The notes under the pieces were generated by a model. It was not told the origin of the DNA. It worked only from the letters and a program-made list of their open reading frames with translations, and did no database searches. From contig JAUCBJ010002587.1 of assembly GCA_032718475.1 (NCBI GenBank), forward strand, positions 62,001-126,000: 64,000 bases of DNA. The letters run 5' to 3'. The DNA comes from Nemertoderma westbladi. Taxonomy: Eukaryota > Xenacoelomorpha > Nemertodermatida > Nemertodermatidae. Shown one piece after another: positions 1 through 14,149 of the stretch. The translations under genes and the position numbers were made by a program. Numbering within the stretch: the stretch's first letter is position 1; the number at the start of each line of letters is the position of its first letter.

Positions 1-1580
1 TATTAATTGGTTTGTAGTTGACCTTTGCACTTTACGACGGTCTGCTATTAATTGGTTTGTAGTTGACCTTTGCACTTTACGACGGTCTGCTATTAATTGG
101 TTTGTAGTTGACCTTTGTACTTTACTACGTTCTACTATTAATTGGTTTGTAGTTGACCTTTGCACTTTACGACGGTCTGCTATTAATTGGTTTGTAGTTT
201 ACCTTTGTACTTTACGACGGTCTGCTATTAATTGGTTTGTAGTTGACCTTTGTACTTTACTACGGTCTGCTATTAATGGGTTTGTAGTTGACCTTTGCAC
301 TTTACGACGGTCTGCTATTAATGGGTTTGTAGTTTACCTTTGTACTTTACTACGGTCTGCTATTAATGGGTTTGTAGTTGACCTTTGCACTTTACGACGG
401 TCTGATATTAATTGGTTTGTAGTTTACCTTTGTACTTTACTACGGTCTGCTATTAATGGGTTTGTAGTTGACCTTTGCACTTTACGACGGTCTGCTATTA
501 ATGGGTTTGTAGTTTACCTTTGTACTTTACTACGGTCTGCTATTAATGGGTTTGTAGTTGACCTTTGCACTTTACGACGGTCTGCTATTAATGGGTTTGT
601 AGTTTACCTTTGTACTTTACTACGGTCTGCTATTAATGGGTTTGTAGTTGACCTTTGCACTTTACGACGGTCTGCTATTAATGGGTTTGTAGTTTACCTT
701 TGTACTTTACTACGGTCTGCTATTAATGGGTTTGTAGTTGACCTTTGCACTTTACGACGGTCTACTATTAATTGGTTTGTAGTTGACCTTTGCACTTTAC
801 TACGGTCTGCTATTAATTGGTTTGTAGTTGACCTTTGCACTTTACTACGGTCTGCTATTAATTGGTTTGTAGTTTACCTTTGTACTTTACTACGGTCTGC
901 TATTAATTGGTTTGTAGTTGACCTTTGTACTTTACTACGGTCTGCTATTAATTGGTTTGTAGTTGACCTTTGCACTTTACTACGGTCTGCTATTAATTGG
1001 TTTGTAGTTGACCTTTGCACTTTACGACGGTCTGCTATTAATTGGTTTGTAGTTGACCTTTGCACTTTACGACGGTCTGCTATTAATTGGTTTGTAGTTG
1101 ACCTTTGTACTTTACTACGTTCTACTATTAATTGGTTTGTAGTTGACCTTTGCACTTTACGACGGTCTGCTATTAATTGGTTTGTAGTTTACCTTTGTAC
1201 TTTACGACGGTCTGCTATTAATTGGTTTGTAGTTGACCTTTGTACTTTACTACGGTCTGCTATTAATGGGTTTGTAGTTGACCTTTGCACTTTACGACGG
1301 TCTGCTATTAATGGGTTTGTAGTTTACCTTTGTACTTTACTACGGTCTGCTATTAATGGGTTTGTAGTTGACCTTTGCACTTTACGACGGTCTGATATTA
1401 ATTGGTTTGTAGTTTACCTTTGTACTTTACTACGGTCTGCTATTAATGGGTTTGTAGTTGACCTTTGCACTTTACGACGGTCTGCTATTAATGGGTTTGT
1501 AGTTTACCTTTGTACTTTACTACGGTCTGCTATTAATGGGTTTGTAGTTGACCTTTGCACTTTACGACGGTCTGCTATTA
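1..1580. repeat. 990-bp higher-order duplication within array A
   Basis: The diagnostic variants of 1 to about 590 reappear in the same order 990 bp (22 units) downstream, from 991 to about 1580. Examples are TTACTACGTTCTACTATTA at 121 and 1111, and TCTGATATTA at 391 and 1381. This marks a recent block duplication of about 22 units rather than independent unit turnover. Confidence 0.85.
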
Positions 1581-4500
1581 ATTGGTTTGTAGTTGACCTT
1601 TGCAACTTAACTACGGTCTGCTATTAATTGGTTTGTAGTTGATCTTTGCACTTTACTACGGTCTGCTATTAATTGGTTTGTAGTTGACCTTTGCACTTTA
1701 CTACGGTCTGCTATTAATTGGTTTATAGTTGACCTTTGCACTTTACGACGGTCTGCTATTAATTGGTTTCTAGTTGACCTTTGTACTTTACGACGGTCTG
1801 CTATTAATTGGTTTGTAGTTGACCTTTGGACTTTACTACGGTCTGCTATTAATTGGTTTGTAGTTGACCTTTGTACTTTACTACGGTCTGCTATGTTTGT
1901 AGTTGACCTTTGCACTTTACGACGGTCTGCTATTAATTGGTTTGTAGTTGACCTTTGCACTTTACTACGGTCTGCTATTAATTGGTTTGTAGTGACCTTT
2001 GGACTTTACTACGGTCTGCTATTAATTGGTTTGTAGTTGACCTTTGTACTTTACTACGGTCTGCTATGTTTGTAGTTGACCTTTGCACTTTACGACGGTC
2101 TGCTATTAATTGGTTTGTAGTTGACCTTTGCACTTTACTACGGTCTGCTATTAATTGGTTTGTAGTTGACCTTTGCACTTTACGACGGTCTGCTATTAAT
2201 TGGTTTGTAGTTGACCTTTGCACTTTACTACGGTCTGCTATTAATTGGTTTGTAGTTGACCTTTGGACTTTACTACGGTCTGCTATTAATTGGTTTGTAG
2301 TTGACCTTTGTACTTTACTACGGTCTGCTATGTTTGTAGTTGACCTTTGCACTTTACGACGGTCTGCTATTAATTGGTTTGTAGTTGACCTTTGCACTTT
2401 ACTACGGTCTGCTATTAATTGGTTTGTAGTTGACCTTTGCACTTTACGACGGTCTGCTATTAATTGGTTTGTAGTTGACCTTTGTACTTTACTACGGTCT
2501 GCTATTAATTGGTTTATAGTTGACCTTTGCACTTTACGACGGTCTGCTATTAATTGGTTTGTAGTTGACCTTTGTACTTTACGACGGTCTGCTATTAATT
2601 GGTTTGTAGTTGACCTTTGGACTTTACTACGGTCTGCTATTAATTGGTTTGTAGTTGACCTTTGCACTTTACTACGGTCTGCTATTAATTGGTTTGTAGT
2701 TGACCTTTATAATTTACTACGGTCTGCTATTAATTGGTTTATAGTTGACCTTTGCACTTTACGACGGTCTGCTATTAATTGGTTTGTAGTTGACCTTTGT
2801 ACTTTACGACGGTCTGCTATTAATGGGTTTGTAGTTGACCTTTGCACTTTACGACGGTCTGCTATTAATGGGTTTGTAGTTGACCTTTGGACTTTACTAC
2901 GGTCTGCTATTAATTGGTTTGTAGTTGACCTTTGCACTTTACTACGGTCTGCTATTAATTGGTTTGTAGTTGACCTTTGCACTTTACTACGGTCTGCTTT
3001 TAATTGGTTTGTAGTTGACCTTTGCACTTTACTACGGTCTGCTATTAATTGGTTTATAGTTGACCTTTGTACTTTACGACGGTCTGCTATTAATTGGTTT
3101 GTAGTTGACCTTTGGACTTTACTACGGTCTGCTATTAATTGGTTTGTAGTTGACCTTTGTACTTTACTACGGTCTGCTATGTTTGTAGTTGACCTTTGCA
3201 CTTTACGACGGTCTGCTATTAATGGGTTTGTAGTTGACCTTTGCACTTTACGACGGTCTACTATTAATTGGTTTGTAGTTGACCTTTGCACTTTACTACG
3301 GTCTGCTATTAATTGGTTTGTAGTTGACCTTTGCACTTTACGACGGTCTGCTATTAATGGGTTTGTAGTTGACCTTTGCACTTTACTACGGTCTGCTATT
3401 AATTGGTTTGTAGTTGACCTTTGCACTTTACGACGGTCTGCTATTAATTGGTTTGTAGTTGACCTTTGCACTTTACGACGGTCTGCTATTAATTGGTTTG
3501 TAGTTTACCTTTGTACTTTACTACGGTCTGCTATTAATGGGTTTGTAGTTGACCTTTGCACTTTACGACGGTCTGCTATTAATGGGTTTGTAGTTGACCT
3601 TTGCACTTTACTACGGTCTGCTATTAATTGGTTTGTAGTTGACCTTTGCACTTTACTACGGTCTGCTATTAATTGGTTTGTAGTTGACCTTTGCACTTTA
3701 CTACGGTCTGCTATTAATTGGTTTATAGTTGACCTTTGCACTTTACGACGGTCTGCTATTAATTGGTTTGTAGTTGACCTTTGCACTTTACGACGGTCTG
3801 CTATTAATTGGTTTGTAGTTGACCTTTGTACTTTACGACGGTCTGCTATTAATTGGTTTGTAGTTGACCTTTGCACTTTACTACGGTCTGCTTTTAATTG
3901 GTTTGTAGTTGACCTTTGCACTTTACTACGGTCTGCTATTAATTGGTTTATAGTTGACCTTTGTACTTTACGACGGTCTGCTATTAATTGGTTTGTAGTT
4001 GACCTTTGGACTTTACTACGGTCTGCTATTAATTGGTTTGTAGTTGACCTTTGTACTTTACTACGGTCTGCTATGTTTGTAGTTGACCTTTGCACTTTAC
4101 GACGGTCTGCTATTAATTGGTTTGTAGTTGACCTTTGCACTTTACTACGGTCTGCTATTAATTGGTTTGTAGTTGACCTTTGCACTTTACGACGGTCTGC
4201 TATTAATTGGTTTGTAGTTGACCTTTGCACTTTACTACGGTCTGCTATTAATTGGTTTGTAGTTGACCTTTGCACTTTACGACGGTCTGCTATTAATTGG
4301 TTTGTAGTTTACCTTTGTACTTTACTACGGTCTGCTATTAATGGGTTTGTAGTTGACCTTTGCACTTTACGACGGTCTGCTATTAATGGGTTTGTAGTTG
4401 ACCTTTGCACTTTACTACGGTCTGCTATTAATTGGTTTGTAGTTGACCTTTGCACTTTACGACGGTCTGCTATTAATGGGTTTGTAGTTGACCTTTGCAC

Positions 4501-6069
4501 TTTACGACGGTCTGCTATTAATTGGTTTGTAGTTGACCTTTGTACTTTACGACGGTCTGCTATTAATGGGTTTGTAGTTGACCTTTGTACTTTACGACGG
4601 TCTGCTATTAATTGGTTTGTAGTTGACCTTTGCACTTTACTACGGTCTGCTATTAATGGGTTTGTAGTTGACCTTTGCACTTTACGACGGTCTGCTATTA
4701 ATTGGTTTGTAGTTTACCTTTGTACTTTACTACGGTCTGCTATTAATGGGTTTGTAGTTGACCTTTGCACTTTACGACGGTCTGCTATTAATGGGTTTGT
4801 AGTTGACCTTTGCACTTTACTACGGTCTGCTATTAATTGGTTTGTAGTTGACCTTTGCACTTTACTACGGTCTGCTATTAATTGGTTTGTAGTTGACCTT
4901 TGCACTTTACTACGGTCTGCTATTAATTGGTTTGTAGTTGACCTTTGCACTTTACGTCGGTCTGCTATTAATTGGTTTGTAGTTGACCTTTGGACTTTAC
5001 TACGGTCTGCTATTAATTGGTTTGTAGTTGACCTTTGCACTTTACTACGGTCTGCTATTAATGGGTTTGTAGTTGACCTTTGCACTTTACGACGGTCTGC
5101 TATTAATTGGTTTGTAGTTGACCTTTGCACTTTACGACGGTCTGCTATTAATGGGTTTGTAGTTGACCTTTGCACTTTACGACGGTCTGCTATTAATGGG
5201 TTTGTAGTTGACCTTTGCACTTTACGACGGTCTGCTATTAATTGGTTTGTAGTTGACCTTTGTACTTTACGACGGTCTGCTATTAATGGGTTTGTAGTTG
5301 ACCTTTGCACTTTACGACGGTCTGCTATTAATTGGTTTGTAGTTTACCTTTGTACTTTACTACGGTCTGCTATTAATGGGTTTGTAGTTGACCTTTGCAC
5401 TTTACTACGGTCTGCTATTAATTGGTTTGTAGTTGACCTTTGTACTTTACTACGGTCTGCTATTAATTGGTTTGTAGTTGACCTTTGCACTTTACTACGG
5501 TCTGCTATTAATTGGTTTGTAGTTGACCTTTGGACTTTACTACGGTCTGCTATGTTTGTAGTTGACCTTTGTACTTTACTACGGTCTGCTATTAATTGGT
5601 TTGTAGTTGACCTTTGTACTTTACGACGGTCTGCTATTAATTGGTTTGTAGTTTACCTTTGTACTTTACTACGGTCTGCTATTAATTGGTTTGTAGTTGA
5701 CCTTTGCACTTTACGACGGTCTGCTATTAATTGGTTTGTAGTTGACCTTTGCACTTTACTACGGTCTGCTATTAATTGGTTTGTAGTTGACCTTTGCACT
5801 TTACGACGGTCTGCTATTAATTGGTTTGTAGTTGACCTTTGCACTTTACTACGGTCTGCTATTAATTGGTTTGTAGTTGACCTTTGTACTTTACGACGGT
5901 CTGCTATTAATTGGTTTGTAGTTGACCTTTGCACTTTACTACGGTCTGCTATTAATTGGTTTGTAGTTGACCTTTGCACTTTACTACGGTCTGCTATTAA
6001 TTGGTTTGTAGTTGACCTTTGCACTTTACGACGGTCTGCTATTAATTGGTTTGTAGTTGACCTTTGCAC
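1..6069. repeat. 45-bp satellite, array A (truncated at window edge)
   Basis: About 135 head-to-tail copies of a 45-bp unit with core TTTGTAGTTGACCTTTG followed by a TTACGACGG or TTACTACGG half. Units vary at a few fixed places: GCAC, GTAC or GGAC; CGACGG or CTACGG; AATTGG or AATGGG; GTTGACC or GTTTACC. A subfamily with a 6-bp deletion (CTATGTTTGTAG) gives 39-bp units, for example near 1893, 2066, 2327, 3178 and 5552. Because 45 and 39 are multiples of three, one frame on each strand stays open for long distances. The array continues left of the window and stops sharply at 6069, where a unique junction begins. Confidence 0.98.
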
Positions 6070-6146
6070 GGGTGCTATATAACTGTTTTCGTACCAAAAT
6101 ATCGTTTCCCCATATAACAATATTATGGCGGCGACTTCGTATGAAA
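6070..6146 (+). repeat. 77-bp array junction, copy 1
   Basis: Unique sequence starting GGGTGCTATATAACTG directly after the last 45-bp unit. It is identical over 77 bp to 42306-42382, where array B ends. After 6146 the two flanks diverge, with only short shared words such as CTACAT and GATATTC. It contains CAATATTATGGCGGC, which resembles the CAATATTATGGTGGC core of the 39-bp satellite that follows. Confidence 0.97.
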
Positions 6147-6259
6147 CTAACTACATGGGTAAAAAGCCTCGTTGCAGATATTCAAGATTTTCACAAATTT
6201 GCTGGAATTATCGCTGTTAAATATTATGGCTGTATATCTTTTCGGTGGTATATCGTTGC
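6147..6259. other. transition from junction to 39-bp satellite
   Basis: Mostly unique sequence with degenerate forerunners of the 39-bp unit: AATATTATGGCTGTATATC near 6221 and GGTGGTATATCGTTGCTATG near 6244. Regular units begin at about 6260. No gene is seen. Confidence 0.7.
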
Positions 6260-9200
6260 TATGTGCGGATATCAATATTATGGTTGCATACCGTTTATGT
6301 GTGCGGGATATCAATATTATGGTTGCATACCGTTTCTATATTTCCGGGATATCAATATTATGGTGGCATACCGTTTCTATGTGCGGGATATCAATATTAT
6401 GGTTGCATACCGTTTCTATATATCCGGGATATCAATATTATGGTGGCATACCGTTTATGTGTGCGGGATATCAATATTATGGTGGCATACCGTTTCTATG
6501 TGCGGGATATCAATATTATGGTTGCATACCGTTTATGTGTGCGGGATATCAATATTATGGTGGCATACCGTTTCTATGTGCGGGATATCAATATTATGGT
6601 TGCATACCGTTTCTATATATCCGGGATATCAATATTATGGTGGCATACCGTTTATGTGTGCGGGATATCAATATTATGGTAGCATACCATTTATGTGTGC
6701 GGGATATCATTATTATGGTTGCATACCGTTTCTATGTGCGGGATATCAATATTATGGTTGCATACCGTTTATGTGAGCGGGATATCAATATTATGGTTGC
6801 ATACCGTTTCTATGTGCGGGATATCAATATTATGGTTGCATACCGTTTATGTGTGCGGGATATCAATATTATGGTGGCATACCGTTTATGTGTGCGGGAT
6901 ATCAATATTATGGTTGCATACTGTTTCTATGTGCGGGATATCAATATTATGGTGGCATACCGTTTATGTGTGCGGGATATCAATATTATGGTTGCATACC
7001 GTTTATGTGTGCGGGATATCAATATTATGGTGGCATACCGTTTATGTGTGCGGGATATCAATATTATGGTTGCATACCGTTTATGTGTGCGGGATATCAA
7101 TATTATGGTGGCATACCGTTTATGTGTGCGGGATATCAATATTATGGTTGCATACCGTTTCTATATATCCGGGATATCAATATTATGGTGGCATACCGTT
7201 TATGTGTGCGGGATATCAATATTATGGTTGCATACCGTTTCTATGTGCGGGATATCAATATTATGGTAGCATACCATTTATGTGTGCGGGATATCAATAT
7301 TATGGTTACATACCGTTTCTATGTGCGGGATATCAATATTATGGTTGCATACCGTTTATGTGAGCGGGATATCAATATTATGGTTGCATACCGTTTATGT
7401 GTGCGGGATATCAATATTATGGTTGCATACCGTTTCTATATATCCGGGATATCAATATTATGGTGGCATACCGTTTATGTGTGCGGGATATCAATATTAT
7501 GGTTGCATACCGTTTCTATGTGCGGGATATCAATATTATGGTAGCATACCATTTATGTGTGCGGGATATCAATATTATGGTTGCATACCGTTTATGTGTG
7601 CGGGATATCAATATTATGGTTGCATACCGTTTCTATGTGCGGGATATCAATATGGTAGCATACCATTTATGTGTGCGGGATATCAATATTATGGTTGCAT
7701 ACCGTTTCTATGTGCGGGATATCAATATTATGGTGGCATACCGTTTATGTGTGCGGGATATCAATATTATGGTTGCATACCGTTTATGTGTGCGGGATAT
7801 CAATATTATGGTTGCATACCGTTTCTATGTGCGGGATATCAATTATGGTAGCATACCATTTATGTGTGCGGGATATCAATATTATGGTCGCATACCGTTT
7901 CTATGTGCGGGATATCAATATTATGGTTGCATACCGTTTATGTGTGCGGGATATCAATATTATGGTTGCATACCGTTTCTATGTGCGGGATATCAATATT
8001 ATGGTAGCATACCATTTATGTGTGCGGGATATCAATAGTATGGTTGCATACCGTTTCTATGAGCGGGATATCAATATTATGGTTGCATACCGTTTATGTG
8101 AGCGGGATATCAATATTATGGTTGCATACCGTTTCTATGTACGGGTTATCAATATTATGGTTGCATACCGTTTATGTGTGCGGGATATCAATATTATGGT
8201 GGCATACCGTTTATGTGTGCGGGATATCAATATTATGGTTGCATACCGTTTCTATATATCCGGGATATCAATATTATGGTGGCATACCGTTTATGTGTGC
8301 GGGATATCAATATTATGGTTGCATACCGTTTCTATGTGCGGGATATCAATATTATGGTGGCATACCGTTTATGTGTGCGGGATATCAATATTATGGTTGC
8401 ATACCGTTTATGTGTGCGGGATATCAATATTATGGTTGCATACCGTTTCTATGTGCGGGATATCAATATTATGGTAGCATACCATTTATGTGTGCGGGAT
8501 ATCAATATTATGGTTGCATACCGTTTCTATGTGCGGGATATCAATATTATGGTTGCATACCGTTTATGTGTGCGGGATATCAATATTATGGTTGCATACC
8601 GTTTCTATGTGCGGGATATCAATATTATGGTAGCATACCATTTATGTGTGCGGGATATCAATATTATGGTTGCATACCGTTTCTATGTGCGGGATATCAA
8701 TATTATGGTTGCATACCGTTTCTATGTGCGGGATATCAATATTATGGTAGCATACCGTTTCTATGTGCGGGATATCAATATTATGGTTGCATACCGTTTC
8801 TATGTGCGGGATATCAATATTATGGTTGCATACCGTTTCTATGTGCGGGATATCAATATTATGGTTGCATACCGTTTATGTGTGCGGGATATCAATATTA
8901 TGGTTGCATACCGTTTATGTGTGCGGGATATCAATATTATGGTGGCATACCGTTTATGTGTGCGGGATATCAATATTATGGTTGCATACCGTTTCTATGT
9001 GCGGGATATCAATATTATGGTTGCATACCGTTTCTATGTGCGGGATATCAATATTATGGTGGCATACCGTTTATGTGTGCGGGATATCAATATTATGGTT
9101 GCATACCGTTTATGTGTGCGGGATATCAATATTATGGTGGCATACCGTTTATGTGTGCGGGATATCAATATTATGGTTGCATACCGTTTCTATGTGCGGG

Positions 9201-12200
9201 ATATCAATATTATGGTTGCATACCGTTTATGTGTGCGGGATATCAATATTATGGTTGCATACCGTTTCTATGTGCGGGATATCAATATTATGGTTGCATA
9301 CCGTTTCTATGTGCGGGATATCAATATTATGGTAGCATACCGTTTCTATGTGCGGGATATCAATATTATGGTTGCATACCGTTTCTATGTGCGGGATATC
9401 AATATTATGGTTGCATACCGTTTCTATGTGCGGGATATCAATATTATGGTGGCATACCGTTTATGTGTGCGGGATATCAATATTATGGTTGCATACCGTT
9501 TCTATGTGCGGGATATCAATATTATGGTTGCATACCGTTTATGTGTGCGGGATATCAATATTATGGTTGCATACCGTTTATAGTGTGCGGGATATCAATA
9601 TTATGGTTGCATACCGTTTATGTGTGCGGGATATCAATATTATGGTTGCATACCGTTTCTATGTGCGGGATATCAATATTATGGTAGCATACCGTTTATG
9701 TGTGCGGGATATCAATATTATGGTTGCATACCGTTTCTATGTGCGGGATATCAATATTATGGTTGCATACCGTTTATGTGTGCGGGATATCAATATTATG
9801 GTTGCATACCGTTTCATATGTGCGGGATATCAATATTATGGTAGCATACCGTTTATGTGTGCGGGATATCAATATTATGGTTGCATACCGTTTCTATGTG
9901 CGGGATATCAATATTATGGTTGCATACCGTTTCTATGTGCGGGATATCAATATTATGGTTGCATACCGTTTCTATGTGTCGGGATATCAATATTATGGTT
10001 GCATACCGTTTCTATGTGCGGGATATCAATATTATGGTTGCATACCGTTTATGTGTGCGGGATATCAATATTATGGTTGCATACCGTTTCTATGTGCGGG
10101 ATATCAATATTATGGTAGCATACCGTTTATGTGTGCGGGATATCAATATTATGGTTGCATACCGTTTCTATGTGCGGGATATCAATATTATGGTTGCATA
10201 CCGTTTCTATGTGCGGGATATCAATATTATGGTTGCATACCGTTTCTATGTGCGGGATATCAATATTATGGTTGCATACCGTTTCTATGTGCGGGATATC
10301 AATATTATGGTTGCATACCGTTTCTATGTGCGGGATATCAATATTATGGTTGCATACCGTTTATGTGTGCGGGATATCAATATTATGGTGGCATACCGTT
10401 TATAGTGTGCGGGATATCAATATTATGGTTGCATACCGTTTATGTGTGCGGGATATCAATATTATGGTTGCATACCGTTTCTATATATCCGGGATATCAA
10501 TATTATGGTGGCATACCGTTATGTGTTCGGGTTATCAATATTATGGTTGCATACCGTTTCTATGTGCGGGATATCAATATTATGGTTGCATACCGTTTCT
10601 ATGTGCGGGATATCAATATTATGGTTGCATACCGTTTCTATGTGCGGGATATCAATATTATGGTGGCATACCGTTTATGTGTGCGGGATATCAATATTAT
10701 GGTTGCATACCGTTTCTATGTGCGGGATATCAATATTATGGTTGCATACCGTTTCTATGTGCGGGATATCAATATTATGGTAGCATACCATTTATGTGTG
10801 CGGGATATCAATATTATGGTTGCATACCGTTTCTATGTGCGGGATATCAATATTATGGTTGCATACCGTTTATGTGTGCGGGATATCAATATTATGGTTG
10901 CATACCGTTTCTATGTGCGGGATATCAATATTATGGTTGCATACCGTTTATGTGTGCGGGATATCAATATTATGGTGGCATACCGTTTATGTGTGCGGGA
11001 TATCAATATTATGGTTGCATACCGTTTATGTGTGCGGGATATCAATATTATGGTTGCATACCGTTTCTATGTGCGGGATATCATATTATGGTAGCATACC
11101 ATTTATGTGTGCGGGATATCAATATTATGGTTGCATACCGTTTCTATGTGCGGGATATCAATATTATGGTTGCATACCGTTTATGTGTGCGGGATATCAA
11201 TATTATGGTTGCATACCGTTTATGTGTGCGGGATATCAATATTATGGTTGCATACCGTTTATGTGTGCGGGATATCAATATTATGGTTGCATACCGTTTC
11301 TATGTGCGGGATATCATATTATGGTAGCATACCATTTATGTGTGCGGGATATCAATATTATGGTTGCATACCGTTTCTATGTGCGGGATATCAATATTAT
11401 GGTTGCATACCGTTTATGTGTGCGGGATATCAATATTATGGTTGCATACCGTTTCTATGTGCGGGATATCAATATTATGGTTGCATACCGTTTCTATATA
11501 TCCGGGATATCAATATTATGGTGCATACCGTTTATGTGTGCGGGATATCAATATTATGGTTGCATACCGTTTCTATGTGCGGGATATCAATATTATGGTT
11601 GCATACCGTTTATGTGTGCGGGATATCAATATTATGGTGGCATACCGTTTATAGTGTGCGGGATATCAATATTATGGTTGCATACCGTTTATGTGTGCGG
11701 GATATCAATATTATGGTTGCATACCGTTTCTATATATCCGGGATATCAATATTATGGTGGCATACCGTTATGTGTTCGGGTTATCAATATTATGGTTGCA
11801 TACCGTTTCTATGTGCGGGATATCAATATTATGGTAGCATACCGTTTATGTGTGCGGGATATCAATATTATGGTTGCATACCGTTTCTATGTGCGGGATA
11901 TCAATATTATGGTAGCATACCGTTTATGTGTGCGGGATATCAATATTATGGTTGCATACCGTTTCTATGTACGGGTTATTCTATTATGGTAGCATACCAA
12001 TTATGTGTGCGGGATATCAATATTATGGTTGCATACCGTTTCTATGTGCGGGATATCAATATTATGGTGGCATACCGTTATGTGTTCGGGTTATCAATAT
12101 TATGGTTGCATACCGTTTCTATGTGCGGGATATCAATATTATGGTAGCATACCGTTTATGTGTGCGGGATATCAATATTATGGTTGCATACCGTTTCTAT

Positions 12201-14149
12201 GTGCGGGATATCAATATTATGGTAGCATACCGTTTATGTGTGCGGGATATCAATATTATGGTTGCATACCGTTTCTATGTACGGGTTATTTCTATTATGG
12301 TAGCATACCAATTATGTGTGCGGGATATCAATATTATGGTTGCATACCGTTTCTATGTGCGGGATATCAATATTATGGTGGCATACCGTTATGTGTTCGG
12401 GTTATCAATATTATGGTTGCATACCGTTTCTATGTGCGGGTTATTACTATTATGGTAGCATACCAATTATGTGTGCGGGATATCAATATTATGGTTGCAT
12501 ACCGTTTCTATGTGCGGGATATCAATATTATGGTTGCATACCGTTTATGTGTGCGGGATATCAATATTATGGTTGCATACCGTTTCTAAGAGCGGGATAT
12601 CAATATTATGGTGGCATACCGTTTATATATGTGTGCGGGACATCAATATTATGGTAGCATACCGTTTATGTGTGCGGGATATCAATATTATGGTTGCATA
12701 CCGTTTCTATATATCCGGGATATCAATATTATGGTGGCATACCGTTATGTGTTCGGGTTATCAATATTATGGTTGCATACCGTTTCTATGTGCGGGATAT
12801 TACTATTATGGTAGCATACCGTTTCTATGTGCGGGATATCAATATTATGGTTGCATACCGTTTATGTGTGCGGGATATCAATATTATGGTTGCATACCGT
12901 TTCTATGTACGGGTTATTTCTATTATGGTAGCATACCAATTATGTGTGCGGGATATCAATATTATGGTTGCATACCGTTTCTATGTGCGGGATATCAATA
13001 TTATGGTGGCATACCGTTATGTGTTCGGGTTATCAATATTATGGTTGCATACCGTTTCTATGTACGGGTTATTACTATTATGGTAGCATACCAATTATGT
13101 GTGCGGGATATCAATATTATGGTTGCATACCGTTTCTATGTGCGGGATATCAATATTATGGTAGCATACCGTTTATGTGTGCGGGATATCAATATTATGG
13201 TTGCATACCGTTTCTAAGTGCGGGATATCAATATTATGGTGGCATACCGTTTATAGTGTGCGGGATATCAATATTATGGTAGCATACCGTTTATGTGTGC
13301 GGGATATCAATATTATGGTTGCATACCGTTTCTATATATCCGGGATATCAATATTATGGTGGCATACCGTTATGTGTTCGGGATATCAATATTATGGTTG
13401 CATACCGTTTCTATGTGCGGGATATCAATATTATGGTGGCATACCGTTTCTATGTGCGGGATATCAATATTATGGTTGCATACCGTTTATGTGTGCGGGA
13501 TATCAATATTATGGTTGCATACCGTTTCTATGTGCGGGATATCAATATTATGGTGGCATACCGTTTCTATGTGCGGGATATCAATATTATGGTTGCATAC
13601 CGTTTATGTGTGCGGGATATCAATATTATGGTTGCATACCGTTTCTATGTACGGGTTATTACTATTATGGTAGCATACCAATTATGTGTGCGGGATATCA
13701 ATCTTATGGTTGCATACCGTTTCTTATGTGCGGGATATCAATATTATGGTGGCATACCGTTATGTGTTCGGGTTATCAATATTATGGTTGCATACCGTTT
13801 CTATGTACGGGTTATTGCTATTATGGTAGCATACCAATTATGTGTGCGGGATATCAATATTATGGTTGCATACCGTTTCTATGTGCGGGATATCAATATT
13901 ATGGTAGCATACCGTTTATGTGTGCGGGATATCAATATTATGGTTGCATACCGTTTCTATGTGCGGGATATCAATATTATGGTAGCATACCGTTTATGTG
14001 TGCGGGATATCAATATTATGGTTGCATACCGTTTATGTGTGCGGGATATCAATATTATGGTTGCATACCGTTTATGTGTGCGGGATATCAATATTATGGT
14101 TGCATACCGTTTCTATGTGCGGGATATCAATATTATGGTTGCATACCGT

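Noticed and set aside
1982-6082. 1366-codon ORF, with further 913- and 5364-codon ORFs in array B, as repeat proteins (15-residue WFVVDLCTLLRSAIN unit)
   Set aside because: They follow exactly from a 45-bp unit with one stop-free frame per strand; start codons are incidental, both strands are open, and unit variation is not biased to synonymous sites.
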